Positions 19,693-28,796 of a DNA stretch of 64,000 bases are shown here, in pieces. The translations under genes were made by a program, and so were the position numbers. The stretch is from Phaeobacter inhibens DSM 16374. GTDB taxonomy: Bacteria > Pseudomonadota > Alphaproteobacteria > Rhodobacterales > Rhodobacteraceae. The stretch is taken from positions 3,019,009 to 3,083,008 of the forward strand of contig NZ_KI421498.1 of NCBI RefSeq assembly GCF_000473105.1. The letters are read 5' to 3'. How positions within the stretch are numbered: position 1 is the stretch's first letter; every line of letters begins with the position of its first letter. A model generated the notes under the pieces. That model did not search any database, was not told the DNA's origin, and saw only the letters and a list, made by a program, of their open reading frames with translations.

Positions 19693-20394
19693 ATGTCTAA
19701 GATTGCTTTAGTCGATGATGATCGGAATATCCTGACTTCGGTCTCGATGACTCTTGAGGCTGAAGGCTTCGAGGTGGAGACCTACAATGACGGGCAGGCT
19801 GCGTTGGACGCGTTCAACAAAAAACTGCCGGATATGGCCGTTCTCGATATAAAGATGCCGCGCATGGATGGCATGGACCTGTTGCAGCGTCTGCGGCAGA
19901 AAACCCAGATGCCGGTGATCTTTCTCACCTCCAAAGATGATGAGATAGACGAGGTGCTGGGCCTGCGCATGGGGGCTGATGACTACGTCAAGAAACCGTT
20001 TTCTCAACGGCTTCTGGTCGAGCGGATCCGCGCTTTGCTGCGCCGTCAGGAAGCGATCAGTGGCGACGCAGTCGCCACGACCACTGAAAACAAGGTGATG
20101 GAGCGCGGCAACCTGCGGATGGATCCGCTGCGCCATTCGGTCAGCTGGAAGGGGCAGGACGTGTCACTGACTGTGACCGAATTCCTGCTGCTGCAAGCGC
20201 TGGCGCAACGCCCCGGTTTTGTCAAAAGCCGAGATCAGCTAATGGATGTCGCCTACGATGATCAGGTCTATGTTGATGACCGCACCATCGACAGCCATAT
20301 CAAACGTCTGCGCAAGAAGATGCGCAGCGCGGACTCTGAATTCTCGGCGATTGAGACGCTTTACGGTATCGGATACCGTTACAATGAAGAGTAA
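19693..20394 (+). CDS. chvI: Response regulator ChvI (OmpR family)
   Basis: A 233-residue two-component regulator. The receiver domain (residues 1-115) has the acidic pocket VDDD (8-10), phospho-accepting D52 in [12 protein letters not shown] and K101 in YVKKPF. A winged-helix OmpR-type DNA-binding domain follows (about 135-230), with [16 protein letters not shown] and [10 protein letters not shown]. In alphaproteobacteria ChvG-ChvI responds to acid or envelope stress and governs exopolysaccharide, motility and central carbon genes. It is followed 33 bp later by its sensor chvG and divergent from pckA. Confidence 0.95.
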   Translation: MSKIALVDDDRNILTSVSMTLEAEGFEVETYNDGQAALDAFNKKLPDMAVLDIKMPRMDGMDLLQRLRQKTQMPVIFLTSKDDEIDEVLGLRMGADDYVKKPFSQRLLVERIRALLRRQEAISGDAVATTTENKVMERGNLRMDPLRHSVSWKGQDVSLTVTEFLLLQALAQRPGFVKSRDQLMDVAYDDQVYVDDRTIDSHIKRLRKKMRSADSEFSAIETLYGIGYRYNEE

Positions 20395-20427
20395 CCCCCG
20401 TATGGGGGCAGGCGGAGTAAAACGCCG

Positions 20428-22140
20428 ATGCGCGATTCCGGCATAAGCCGTTCACAGCGGGATAATGATGTTGTTCTGGGCGACGACTGGGTCGCACCGG
20501 ACCAGAACGTCACGCGTGAGCTGCAGGACAAGCGCGCGCGCCGTGGTGTGCTGTCGCTGCGGGGCTCGCCGCTGACGCGTAAGATCATCACGCTGAACCT
20601 CATCGCGCTGATTATTCTCGTTTCGGGCATTCTCTATCTCAATTCCTCACGCCAGAGTCTGGTGCTGCAGCGCGCCGGGGCCCTTGCGGCAGAGGCGATG
20701 CTGATCTCGGATGTGTTTGAGGCGCAGCTGCCTGAGGTTGGCACGGTCAGCCTGGCTGTCGGCGATGGCATCGATCCGGTGACCACTCTGCAGAATATCA
20801 GCCTGCGCGCCGGGGCTGAGGTCTTCGTTTTTGATACCGCTGGCACGCTGATCGCACAGACCAAAGGTGTCGAACAAGGCGGCGCGCTGGATCTGCTGAC
20901 GGATGACAACCCGTCAGCCACCCTGATCAGCGATGGTCTCGCTGCGCTTTGGTCGGCGGCGGGCGGCTTGCTGAAATCGGACGCACCGGAGCCTGAGGCT
21001 CAGCCGCTGGAAGACCAGCTGCGCGGTATGGTGCAGCAGGCCTTGGCAGGCGGAACCGAGGTGAAGGCCGTCGTCGATACCAGCGGCGGGACGGTGTTCT
21101 CCGCAGCTACGCCGATCCTCTTTCAGGGGCAGGCCATCGGTGTTGTGACACTGGCGTCGCCCACCGGCGAGATTGACGCCTTGGTTCGTGGCGAACAGGA
21201 ACGCGTTTTGCAGATGTTTGTCGTGGCCTTGGTTGTTTCCATCGGCCTGAGCCTCGTCCTCGCCTCTACCATCGCCAACCCGCTCGCGGATCTGGCCGAA
21301 GCGGCTGAGCTGGGCCGGGACGGGGATTCCCGAAAATCCAAACCGGGGCGTATCCGCATCCCCGATTTGAGTGCGCGCCCCGATGAAATCGGCCGCCTCA
21401 GCCGGGCACTCCGCGGCATGGTGAAGGCACTCTATAACCGTATCGACAGCAACGAGCAGTTTGCAGCGGACGTGGCGCATGAGATCAAGAACCCGCTGGC
21501 GAGCCTGCAATCCGCCGTGGGAACGCTGCGGATGATCAAACGTGAAGACCAGCGTGAGAAGCTGTTGGATGTCATCGAGCATGACGTGCGGCGTCTGGAC
21601 CGGCTGGTCAGCGACATTTCCAACGCCTCACGACTGGATGCGGAATTGGTCAAAGAGGATGAAGAGAGTTTTGACCTGCTGCATATGCTGGGCAACCTCA
21701 ACCAGTTCCTTGGCGAAGACGCCCGCGGGAAGGGCATCGACTACATCACTGATTTGCCGAAAACCCCAATCATGATTCAGGGATTGGAGGCACGGCTGGC
21801 CCAGGTTTTCGTCAACCTGATTACAAATGCGGTTTCGTTTTGCGAGGATGGCGATGCGATCCGGGTCTGGGCGCGCCGCCGCGACAATCGCGTTTTGGTC
21901 GTGGTCGAGGATACCGGTCCCGGTATCCCCGATCAGGCCCTAAGCAAAGTGTTCAAGCGTTTCTATTCGCAGCGCCCTGTTGAGCATTTTGGCAATAACT
22001 CTGGCCTCGGTTTGGCAATTTCCAAACAGATTGTCGAAGCACACGGTGGTGTGATCTGGGCTGAGAACATCCGCCCGACTGAAGCCGACATCACTTCGGA
22101 GCCTCTGGGCGCGCGGTTCGTCGTTGGCCTGCCGGTCTGA
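20428..22140 (+). CDS. chvG: Sensor histidine kinase ChvG
   Basis: A 570-residue membrane sensor paired with ChvI. The cytoplasmic N-terminus (about 50 residues) is followed by TM1 (about 52-70), a periplasmic sensor of about 190 residues and TM2 (about 263-285). After the HAMP-like linker comes the dimerisation/phosphoacceptor helix with H351 in DVAHEIKNPLAS. The ATPase domain has the N box (NLITNAVSF), G1 (DTGPGIP), F box (FKRFYSQRP) and G2 (GLGLAIS). All catalytic boxes look intact. It is followed 3 bp later by hprK. Confidence 0.95.
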   Translation: MRDSGISRSQRDNDVVLGDDWVAPDQNVTRELQDKRARRGVLSLRGSPLTRKIITLNLIALIILVSGILYLNSSRQSLVLQRAGALAAEAMLISDVFEAQLPEVGTVSLAVGDGIDPVTTLQNISLRAGAEVFVFDTAGTLIAQTKGVEQGGALDLLTDDNPSATLISDGLAALWSAAGGLLKSDAPEPEAQPLEDQLRGMVQQALAGGTEVKAVVDTSGGTVFSAATPILFQGQAIGVVTLASPTGEIDALVRGEQERVLQMFVVALVVSIGLSLVLASTIANPLADLAEAAELGRDGDSRKSKPGRIRIPDLSARPDEIGRLSRALRGMVKALYNRIDSNEQFAADVAHEIKNPLASLQSAVGTLRMIKREDQREKLLDVIEHDVRRLDRLVSDISNASRLDAELVKEDEESFDLLHMLGNLNQFLGEDARGKGIDYITDLPKTPIMIQGLEARLAQVFVNLITNAVSFCEDGDAIRVWARRRDNRVLVVVEDTGPGIPDQALSKVFKRFYSQRPVEHFGNNSGLGLAISKQIVEAHGGVIWAENIRPTEADITSEPLGARFVVGLPV

Positions 22141-22143
22141 CTG

Positions 22144-22581
22144 ATGATCGCGCCCCCCACCTGTCGGCTGCACGCCAGCTGCGTCGACGTCGCTGGGAGT
22201 GGGTTATTGATAACAGGCGGATCCGGCAGTGGAAAATCGACATTGGCATTGCAGTTGATGGCCTTTGGGGCGGCGCTGGTCTCCGATGATCAGGTGATCG
22301 TGGCTGTAAACGATCAGGGGCTGGAGGCCTCAGCCCCTGAAGCCCTGCATGGCATGATCGAAGCGCGCGGCGTAGGGCTGTTGCGGGCCAGCGCATGTTC
22401 GCGATCCCGGCTGACCGCCGTTGTTGATCTGGAACAGCTTGAAACAGATCGCCTGCCACCCGAGCTGGAAACCATGATCCTGAACCAGCCAATCCGCCTG
22501 CTGCGCCGCGTCGATGGCCCCCAGTTCGCGCTCGCCCTGATACAGTTGCTCAAATACGGAAGCGTTAACCCCGATGCGTGA
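22144..22581 (+). CDS. hprK: Short-form HPr kinase/phosphorylase
   Basis: Phosphorylates HPr on a regulatory serine. The 145-residue protein has only the catalytic domain; the N-terminal domain of Gram-positive HprK is absent, as usual in alphaproteobacteria. The P-loop GGSGSGKST is at residues 25-33, the catalytic ALVSDDQV at about 44-51 and the HprK signature region is near IEARGVGLL. Its substrate is very probably the ptsH product 1.3 kb downstream, which keeps S46. It starts 3 bp after chvG and overlaps rapZ by 8 bp. Confidence 0.92.
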   Translation: MIAPPTCRLHASCVDVAGSGLLITGGSGSGKSTLALQLMAFGAALVSDDQVIVAVNDQGLEASAPEALHGMIEARGVGLLRASACSRSRLTAVVDLEQLETDRLPPELETMILNQPIRLLRRVDGPQFALALIQLLKYGSVNPDA

Positions 22582-23464
22582 CCCGGATATTGCCTGCGAT
22601 CCGACGGCGGTGCCGATCGTCCTGGTGACAGGCCCGTCTGGTGCAGGGCGCACCACTGCGATCAATGTGCTTGAGGATCTCGGGTTTGAGGCGATTGACA
22701 ACCTTCCTCTTCGACTACTGCCGGGACTGGTTGACGCCAACAGCCTGACTCGCCCGATGGCGCTTGGACTCGACAGTCGTAACCGGGATTTCTCCCCGGC
22801 GGCGCTGCTTGATGTCATCGATATGCTGTCCGCGCGCCGGAATCTTGACCTGACTGTGCTGTACCTTGATGCCGACCGTGAAGTCCTGCTGCGGCGCTAT
22901 TCGGAAACTCGCAGGCGGCACCCGCTTGCTCCGGCAGAAGATCCGGAGGTCGGGGTCTTGCGTGAGATTGATCTGATGCTGCCGATCCGCGACCGCGCTG
23001 ACCTGTTGCTGGATACCTCCGAATTGAACATCCATCAGCTAAAGGCGGATATCGAACGGCGCTTTGCCCCCGGCGGGCGGTCCTTGGCTGTGTCCTTGCA
23101 GAGCTTTTCCTATAAACGCGGCGTGCCGCGCAGTATCGATATGGTGTTTGATTGCCGCTTTCTGCGCAACCCTTACTGGGAACAGAGCCTGCGCAGTCTA
23201 GACGGGCGCGACGTGGCGGTACAGTCTTACGTTCGTGAGGACAGCCGCTATGAGCCGTTCTTCGATCGGGTGCTGGATCTGATCCGCTTGCTGTTGCCTG
23301 CCTACCGAGAAGAAGGTAAATCGCATCTCTCTATAGCATTTGGATGCACCGGAGGGCAGCACCGCTCGGTCACACTGGCAGAAACCCTGGCAAAGGATCT
23401 TGCGGAAGACGGGCAGCAGGTGTCAATTAGGCACCGCGAGCTGCACAGCCCGCGACAGAAGTGA
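22574..23464 (+). CDS. rapZ: RapZ/YvcJ family nucleotide-binding protein
   Basis: A 296-residue P-loop protein of the RapZ (YhbJ/YvcJ) family; in E. coli RapZ controls turnover of the small RNA GlmZ. The N-terminal P-loop reads GPSGAGRTT, with arginine where Walker A normally has lysine. It is followed by [15 protein letters not shown], and the C-terminal domain has [25 protein letters not shown] and [13 protein letters not shown]. The remaining family motifs are intact. In alphaproteobacteria it lies in the hprK-EIIA-ptsH cluster as here; its target in these organisms is unclear. Confidence 0.93.
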   Translation: MRDPDIACDPTAVPIVLVTGPSGAGRTTAINVLEDLGFEAIDNLPLRLLPGLVDANSLTRPMALGLDSRNRDFSPAALLDVIDMLSARRNLDLTVLYLDADREVLLRRYSETRRRHPLAPAEDPEVGVLREIDLMLPIRDRADLLLDTSELNIHQLKADIERRFAPGGRSLAVSLQSFSYKRGVPRSIDMVFDCRFLRNPYWEQSLRSLDGRDVAVQSYVREDSRYEPFFDRVLDLIRLLLPAYREEGKSHLSIAFGCTGGQHRSVTLAETLAKDLAEDGQQVSIRHRELHSPRQK

Positions 23465-23473
23465 GGGACCGGC

Positions 23474-23881
23474 TTGATCGGAATTGTGATCGTTGCACAT
23501 GGGGGGTTGGCCAGAGAATATCTGGCCGCCGTGGAGCATGTCGTGGGTCCTCAGGTCTGCCTTGAGGCTATCAGTATCGGTCCGGAAGATGACCGGGACG
23601 AGAAACAGCGCGAGATCTGCCGGGCCGCTGATGCGGTCGACAGCGGCGGTGGCGTTGTGGTGGTCACCGATCTGTTTGGCGGGTCTCCGTCTAATCTCAG
23701 CCTTTTGGCCTGCACCCCAGCTAATCGAAGGATTCTCTATGGGGCCAATCTTCCTATGCTAATCAAACTGGCAAAATCCCGCCATCTACCGGTGGCCGAT
23801 GCGGTCCGGCATGCCATGGAGGCGGGTCGCAAGTACATTAACGCCCAAAACATCAACCCCGAAGGGGAGCAAGCGCACTAA
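23474..23881 (+). CDS. PTS IIA component, mannose/fructose (EIIA-Man) type
   Basis: A 135-residue phosphocarrier of the EIIA-Man fold. The phosphorylated histidine is H9 in IVIVAHGGLAREYL, and DLFGGSPSNLSL is the family's second signature. No membrane EIIB/C/D partner is nearby, so it probably acts in a regulatory PTS chain with HPr rather than in sugar uptake, as in other alphaproteobacteria (inference from context). The start is a TTG at 23474 with GAGGGA upstream. The stop abuts the ptsH ATG. Confidence 0.9.
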   Translation: MIGIVIVAHGGLAREYLAAVEHVVGPQVCLEAISIGPEDDRDEKQREICRAADAVDSGGGVVVVTDLFGGSPSNLSLLACTPANRRILYGANLPMLIKLAKSRHLPVADAVRHAMEAGRKYINAQNINPEGEQAH

Positions 23882-24151
23882 ATGGTTCAGAAAACGCTGA
23901 AAATCGTCAACGAAAAAGGACTGCACGCGCGCGCATCGGCCAAGCTGGTTGAAGTGGTTGAAGGCTTTGATGCCACGGCCGAGGTGTCGCGGGATGGGTT
24001 GTCGGCGTCCGGAGACAGCATCATGGGGCTTTTGATGTTGGCAGCCTCAAAAGGAACGACTATTGACATCGAGACTTCGGGCCCGGATGCAGAGGCGCTG
24101 GCCTCAGCGCTGGATACGCTTGTTGCCGATAAGTTCGGCGAAGGCTACTGA
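23882..24151 (+). CDS. ptsH: HPr phosphocarrier protein
   Basis: An 89-residue HPr with the catalytic histidine H15 in KGLHARASAK and the regulatory serine S46 in SGDSIMGLLML, which matches the presence of hprK in the same operon. It would receive phosphate from a PTS enzyme I encoded elsewhere and pass it to the EIIA component just upstream. It starts directly after the EIIA stop. Confidence 0.95.
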   Translation: MVQKTLKIVNEKGLHARASAKLVEVVEGFDATAEVSRDGLSASGDSIMGLLMLAASKGTTIDIETSGPDAEALASALDTLVADKFGEGY

Positions 24152-24185
24152 GGCTCATTCACGATTACGGAACAGGACAAGGCAC

Positions 24186-25076
24186 TTGGCGGATACTGCG
24201 CATGATCGGGACACTGGCGTGACGCCAGGGACCGAAGAGACCGGCGAGATCTATGACCGCCGGACGCTCACCTACGCCAATTCCTTTGACGATCGCTGGA
24301 CGTCGCTTGCGATCCGGGCGATCGAATGGTGCACAGGAAAGCTGACAATCCTGCGCATGGTGCGTCGTTTTGAACGCAGTAATGCTGAATATCGTGGTCA
24401 GAAATTCTGGCGCGGTGCCCTGAATGTAATGGGTATCGATCTCGAAACGCCCATGGAACAGATCCAGCGGATCCCTGGTGAAGGACCGGTGGTTGTGGTT
24501 GCGAACCACCCACATGGCATGGTCGATGGCATGATCTTTGCGGACCTCATTGGCCGGGTACGGCAGGACTACCGGATCCTGACACGCTCGGTACTGACCG
24601 GATTGGATGAGGCGGCGACCTCTTTCATGATCCCGGTGCCATTCCCCCACGACCCCGAAGCGCAAAGCAAGATGGTCGAAATGCGGGCCAAAACCATGGC
24701 TCATCTGAAGGAGGGCGGTGTGGTGGCGTTGTTCCCCTCCGGTGTGGTGATGTCGTCAGAGACATGGTTCGGCCCCGCGATTGAGCAGGAGTGGAACGTC
24801 TTCACGGCGCAGCTGATCCGTCGTTCCGGCGCGCGGGTGGTGCCAATTTTCTTCCCGGGCAGCAATTCCCGGTGGTACCAGATCGCCAACCGGGTGTCGC
24901 CAATCCTGCGGCAGGGGTTGCTGCTGCATGAGATCGTGCGATCCTGCAATAAACCACAAAGCCCGGTTGTCGGCGAACCGCTGACCGAGGCGCAGATGGA
25001 AAAACTGCAGAGCGATCCGCGCGGTTTTATGGCCTGGCTGCGGGAGCATACGCTCAGCCTCGGCGAAAACAGCTGA
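24186..25076 (+). CDS. Lysophospholipid/glycerol acyltransferase family protein
   Basis: A 296-residue PlsC-superfamily protein. The acyltransferase motif reads VVVANHPHGMVDG, the NHPxGxxDG variant of the HX4D box, and the FPEG-like block is FPSGVVMSS. A PIFFPGSNSRWYQ motif follows. It probably acylates a lysophospholipid or a related acceptor at the inner membrane. The TTG at 24186 is preferred because earlier in-frame codons overlap ptsH and are not conserved-looking; the exact start is uncertain. It lies 34 bp after ptsH and may be co-transcribed. Confidence 0.8.
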   Translation: MADTAHDRDTGVTPGTEETGEIYDRRTLTYANSFDDRWTSLAIRAIEWCTGKLTILRMVRRFERSNAEYRGQKFWRGALNVMGIDLETPMEQIQRIPGEGPVVVVANHPHGMVDGMIFADLIGRVRQDYRILTRSVLTGLDEAATSFMIPVPFPHDPEAQSKMVEMRAKTMAHLKEGGVVALFPSGVVMSSETWFGPAIEQEWNVFTAQLIRRSGARVVPIFFPGSNSRWYQIANRVSPILRQGLLLHEIVRSCNKPQSPVVGEPLTEAQMEKLQSDPRGFMAWLREHTLSLGENS

Positions 25077-25082
25077 TCAATC

Positions 25083-25156
25083 GCCAGTTCTTCTTCTGGC
25101 TAAAATACCCCTGGGTGAATCGGTCGCCAGAGCAAGAGGGGGCAACGCCTCCTCTT
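25083..25156. repeat. Two-hairpin intergenic element, likely bidirectional terminator
   Basis: GCCAG-ttcttctt-CTGGC (25083-25100) is followed by an AAATACCCC-type run and then a hairpin AAGAGG-G-GGC-aac-GCC-T-CCTCTT (25134-25156). It fills the 91-bp gap between two convergent genes. The arrangement resembles short G-run/C-run elements I recall from intergenic regions of other Rhodobacteraceae; copy number cannot be judged from this window. Confidence 0.5.
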
Positions 25157-25167
25157 CCCATTCAGGA

Positions 25168-26043
25168 TCAGCGCGTCGGCACCGGTGTTTCACCGCGATA
25201 GTCATAGAATCCGCGCTGCGTCTTGCGGCCAAGCCAGCCAGCTTCCACATATTTTGTCAGCAGCGGGCAGGGGCGGTATTTTGTATCCGCCAGACCGTCA
25301 TGCAACACGTTCATGATCGCCAGGCAGGTGTCCAAGCCGATGAAATCAGCCAGCTCCAATGGACCCATCGGGTGGTTGGCACCCAGTTTCATCGACTCGT
25401 CGATTGATTTCACCGATCCCACGCCCTCATAGAGGGTATAAACCGCTTCGTTGATCATCGGCATCAGAATGCGGTTCACGATGAAGGCGGGGAAATCTTC
25501 GGCGCTGGCGGCAGTCTTGCCCAGCTTTTCAACCACCGCATGGCAGGCTGAGAAGGTGGCCTCATCAGTGGCGATACCACGGATCAGTTCGACCAACTGC
25601 ATCACCGGCACCGGGTTCATGAAATGGAACCCCATGAACCGCTCTGGGCGGTCGGTGCGGCTGGCCAGTCGGGTGATGGAAATCGAAGATGTGTTGGACG
25701 TGAGAATCGTGTGCGGCAGGAGATGCGGCAGCAGATCCTCGAAAATGGCCTGCTTAACAGTCTCCCGCTCTGTCGCCGCCTCGATCACCAGATCGGTCTT
25801 GCCAATATCGGCCAGCGTGAGTGAGGTCGAGATGCGCCCCAGCGTGGCCTCAACTTCGGTCTGGTCAATCTTGCCTTTGCTGGCTTGACGGGCCAGATTT
25901 TTCTGAATCGCGCTTACGGCTGCGTCCAGCGCTTGCTGATTTATATCATTAAGAACAACGTTGTAGCCTGCCAAGGCCATCACGTGAGCGATGCCATTGC
26001 CCATCTGGCCTGCACCAATCACGCCTATTTTCTGGATGTCCAT
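25168..26043 (-). CDS. 3-hydroxybutyryl-CoA dehydrogenase
   Basis: A 291-residue NAD-dependent 3-hydroxyacyl-CoA dehydrogenase. The Rossmann motif GVIGAGQMGNGIA is near residue 7, the catalytic Ser/His region is SNTSSISITRLA and FMGFHFMNPVPVMQLVE, and the C-terminal domain has HPMGPLELADFIGLDTCLAIM. It oxidises 3-hydroxybutyryl-CoA in fatty-acid or polyhydroxybutyrate metabolism. It is separated from the acyltransferase gene by the two-hairpin element. AAGAGG precedes the ATG. Confidence 0.93.
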   Translation of the reverse strand: MDIQKIGVIGAGQMGNGIAHVMALAGYNVVLNDINQQALDAAVSAIQKNLARQASKGKIDQTEVEATLGRISTSLTLADIGKTDLVIEAATERETVKQAIFEDLLPHLLPHTILTSNTSSISITRLASRTDRPERFMGFHFMNPVPVMQLVELIRGIATDEATFSACHAVVEKLGKTAASAEDFPAFIVNRILMPMINEAVYTLYEGVGSVKSIDESMKLGANHPMGPLELADFIGLDTCLAIMNVLHDGLADTKYRPCPLLTKYVEAGWLGRKTQRGFYDYRGETPVPTR

Positions 26044-26198
26044 CGCTCATGCCTCTTGGGAGTTTTCCGGCGGATCATACTGGCGGGTCTGCGGAGGGCA
26101 CAAGGCCGATTGGGTGGCTTTTTAGGCAAAGTTGAGCATTAGCATTTCATCAACGGATCTCGGGTTAGGTGAGTCTCGGGTGAAATTTGGTGGGTATT

Positions 26199-27020
26199 AT
26201 GAGCTATGAACTCAAGAGCGCGACAGCGCTTGCGGGCGAGCCTTGCAGCTATGCGGGTTCGAAATTATTGGTCCGCGGGCCGGCGCGTAATCTGACTGAA
26301 CCATATTTGGCATTTATTGGCGGCACAGAGGTCTTTGGACGTTTTGTCGAACGACCGTTTGTATCTGAAGCCGAGGCGTTGCTTGACCGTGTCTGCGTGA
26401 ACCTCGGCAGTGTGAACGCCGGGGTCGACAGTTTCCTGAGCGATCCTGATCTTCTGGAAATCGCGGGCCAGGCTGAAACCACGCTGCTGCAGGTGCTTGG
26501 TGCACAGAATATCTCCAACGGCTATTACAAGGTGCATCCGCGACGCAATGACAGGTTCCTCTGCGCACATGACCCGTTGCTGGAACTTTACCCGGAAGTG
26601 GACTTTACCGAATATCACTTCAACAAGCATCTGCTGAGCGCGCTCAGATCTTGCTGCACAACCCGTTACGAAACGGTTCGCGATCACTTGCAGGATACTT
26701 GGGTTGAGCGGATGGGAGAGTTGATCTCGGCCCTGAACGGTGCGGTGACGCTTTTGTGGGTGCATTATGACGTCGACCAGCAGGCGTTGTTTGGTCACGA
26801 ACCTGCGCTCGTGGACCGGCCCATGGTGGATGCGCTGCGCGCCCGCGTCCTCGGGGTGTTGGAAATTCCCGTACATACGGCACGTGACGCCGCTGACATT
26901 GACGGCATGTTTTACGGCCAACTTGATCTGCCCTCGGCGCAGCGCATGCTGGGACCGAAGGAGCATCTGCGAATAGCACAACAGGTGGCGCAGTATCTGC
27001 GGCCCCGCCTGACCACATAG
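26199..27020 (+). CDS. DUF6473-like protein of unknown function
   Basis: A soluble 273-residue protein starting MSYELKSATAL. Conserved-looking blocks are YAGSKLLVRGPARNL, YLAFIGGTEVFGRFVERPF, LGSVNAGVDSFL, and NGYYKVHPRRNDRF. The order and wording match a Rhodobacteraceae family I know as DUF6473; I have no function for it. Local features such as GTE near the start and the NAG sequence hint at a hydrolase-like alpha/beta fold, but this is not demonstrated. ATG 26199 is taken as the start; an in-frame TTG lies four codons before it. Confidence 0.65.
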   Translation: MSYELKSATALAGEPCSYAGSKLLVRGPARNLTEPYLAFIGGTEVFGRFVERPFVSEAEALLDRVCVNLGSVNAGVDSFLSDPDLLEIAGQAETTLLQVLGAQNISNGYYKVHPRRNDRFLCAHDPLLELYPEVDFTEYHFNKHLLSALRSCCTTRYETVRDHLQDTWVERMGELISALNGAVTLLWVHYDVDQQALFGHEPALVDRPMVDALRARVLGVLEIPVHTARDAADIDGMFYGQLDLPSAQRMLGPKEHLRIAQQVAQYLRPRLTT

Positions 27021-27060
27021 GCCCAGCTCCATCGGAAAACTGCCCTATGGATGGCCACGG

Positions 27061-27088
27061 AAAAAGCCCGCAACATCAGTTGCGGGCT
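27061..27088 (-). terminator. Rho-independent terminator of etfB-etfA
   Basis: AGCCCGCAAC (27065-27074) pairs with GTTGCGGGCT (27079-27088) around a 4-base loop, and five A's at 27061-27065 give a uridine run on the minus strand. It lies 24 bp after the etfA stop. Confidence 0.85.
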
Positions 27089-27111
27089 CCTTCATGAGAT
27101 ATCTGCGAAGT

Positions 27112-28038
27112 TTACAGCTTCTCGATCAGCTCAGGCACGGCCTGGAACAGGTCAGCGACAAGACCATAATCGGCCACTTGGAAGATCGGCGCCTCTTCGT
27201 CCTTGTTGATCGCAACGATGATCTTGGAGTCTTTCATACCAGCCAGGTGCTGGATTGCACCGGAGATGCCAACCGCAACATAAAGCTCTGGTGCGACGAC
27301 CTTACCGGTCTGACCCACCTGCCAGTCGTTCGGCGCGTAACCTGAATCAACTGCTGCGCGGGATGCACCAACTGCGGCACCCAGCTTGTCTGCGAGGCTT
27401 TCGATCAGTTTGAAGTCTTCCTCGGAGCCAACACCGCGACCACCGGAAACAACCACACCGGCCGACGTCAGTTCAGGGCGGTCGCTTGCGGCGACCTTGT
27501 CTTCAACCCATTCGGACAGGCCGGGGTTCTCAGCTGCGGAGATGGTGTCAACAGAGGCAGAACCGCCGTCGCCAGCCGCATCAAAGGTGGAGGTCCGGAA
27601 GGAGATCACCTTTTTCGCATCACGCGACTTTACGGTCTGCACCGCGTTGCCTGCGTAGATCGGGCGCTCGAAGGTGTCGCCATCAACAACGCCGGACACG
27701 TCCGAGATCACCATGACATCCAAGAGGGCCGCCACGCGGGGCAGAACGTTCTTGGCGTCTGTGGTCGCGGGCGCAACAATATGCTCGTAGTCGGATGCCA
27801 GCGAGGCGATCAGCGCTGCAGTTGGCTCCGCCAGGCGGTGTCCCAGCGACGCATCTTCGGCAACCAGAACTTTGGCGACGCCAGCAATCTTGGCGGCTTC
27901 TTCGCCAGCGGCGGCTGCGGAAGCGCCGGCGGCCAGCACCGTAACATCGCCCAGTTTGCCCGCAGCGGTAACCGCTTTTGCGGTTGCGTCCAGCGCCAGC
28001 GCGCCATCGGTCACTTCGGCAAGGAGAAGAACAGCCAT
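27112..28038 (-). CDS. etfA: Electron transfer flavoprotein alpha subunit
   Basis: A 308-residue alpha subunit of ETF, which carries electrons from acyl-CoA and other dehydrogenases to ETF-ubiquinone oxidoreductase. The C-terminal FAD-binding domain has [31 protein letters not shown] and the signature [17 protein letters not shown]. It is the second gene after etfB, whose stop overlaps its start (TAATG), and is followed by a strong terminator. The acyl-CoA dehydrogenase and 3-hydroxybutyryl-CoA dehydrogenase in the window are plausible partners. Confidence 0.97.
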   Translation of the reverse strand: MAVLLLAEVTDGALALDATAKAVTAAGKLGDVTVLAAGASAAAAGEEAAKIAGVAKVLVAEDASLGHRLAEPTAALIASLASDYEHIVAPATTDAKNVLPRVAALLDVMVISDVSGVVDGDTFERPIYAGNAVQTVKSRDAKKVISFRTSTFDAAGDGGSASVDTISAAENPGLSEWVEDKVAASDRPELTSAGVVVSGGRGVGSEEDFKLIESLADKLGAAVGASRAAVDSGYAPNDWQVGQTGKVVAPELYVAVGISGAIQHLAGMKDSKIIVAINKDEEAPIFQVADYGLVADLFQAVPELIEKL

Positions 28039-28796
28039 TACACAGCCCCCGCTTCTTTGAGTTTCCCGACCAGCTCATCAACGGAACCAACAATAATGCC
28101 TGCGGCACGAGCTGCGGGTTCGGTGGTCGAAATGATTTCCAGACGCGGCGAGACATCGACGCCGTAGTCAGCGGCAGTTTTCTCGTCGAGCGGCTTTTTC
28201 TTCGCCTTCATGATGTTCGGCAGCGAGGCATAGCGCGGCTCGTTCAGGCGCAGGTCGACCGTGACGATAGCGGGCATCTTCACTTTGATGGTCTGCAGGC
28301 CGCCGTCCACTTCGCGAGTCACAACAGCGTTGTCGCCATCGACGTCCAATTCAGAGGCAAAAGTACCCTGGGACCAGCCCAAGAGCGCAGACAGCATCTG
28401 ACCGGTTGCGTTCATGTCGTTGTCGATTGCCTGTTTGCCGGCCAGAACCAGACCGGGCTGCTCTTCTTCGACGACTTTGGCTAGGATCTTGGCAACGGCC
28501 AGCGGTTCGATGTCGGTGTGAACATCATCAGCGGCGTTGACGAGGATTGCGCGATCGGCGCCCATGGCCAGCGCGGTCCGCAGGGTTTCCTGCGCCTGCT
28601 TCACACCGATGGAGACAACAACGATCTCATCTGCTTTGCCAGCTTCCTTGAGGCGGATGGCCTCTTCGACGGCGATTTCGTCGAACGGGTTCATCGACAT
28701 TTTGACGTTGGCGAGATCGACACCGCTGCCGTCCGCTTTGACGCGGACCTTCACGTTGTAGTCAATCACGCGCTTGACAGGCACGAGTACCTTCAT
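28038..28796 (-). CDS. etfB: Electron transfer flavoprotein beta subunit
   Basis: A 252-residue beta subunit binding AMP and contacting partner dehydrogenases. It starts [19 protein letters not shown], with GGAG upstream, and has [35 protein letters not shown] and the recognition-loop region near [19 protein letters not shown]. Seven more upstream codons are in frame but not conserved-looking. It overlaps etfA by one base. Confidence 0.97.
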   Translation of the reverse strand: MKVLVPVKRVIDYNVKVRVKADGSGVDLANVKMSMNPFDEIAVEEAIRLKEAGKADEIVVVSIGVKQAQETLRTALAMGADRAILVNAADDVHTDIEPLAVAKILAKVVEEEQPGLVLAGKQAIDNDMNATGQMLSALLGWSQGTFASELDVDGDNAVVTREVDGGLQTIKVKMPAIVTVDLRLNEPRYASLPNIMKAKKKPLDEKTAADYGVDVSPRLEIISTTEPAARAAGIIVGSVDELVGKLKEAGAV

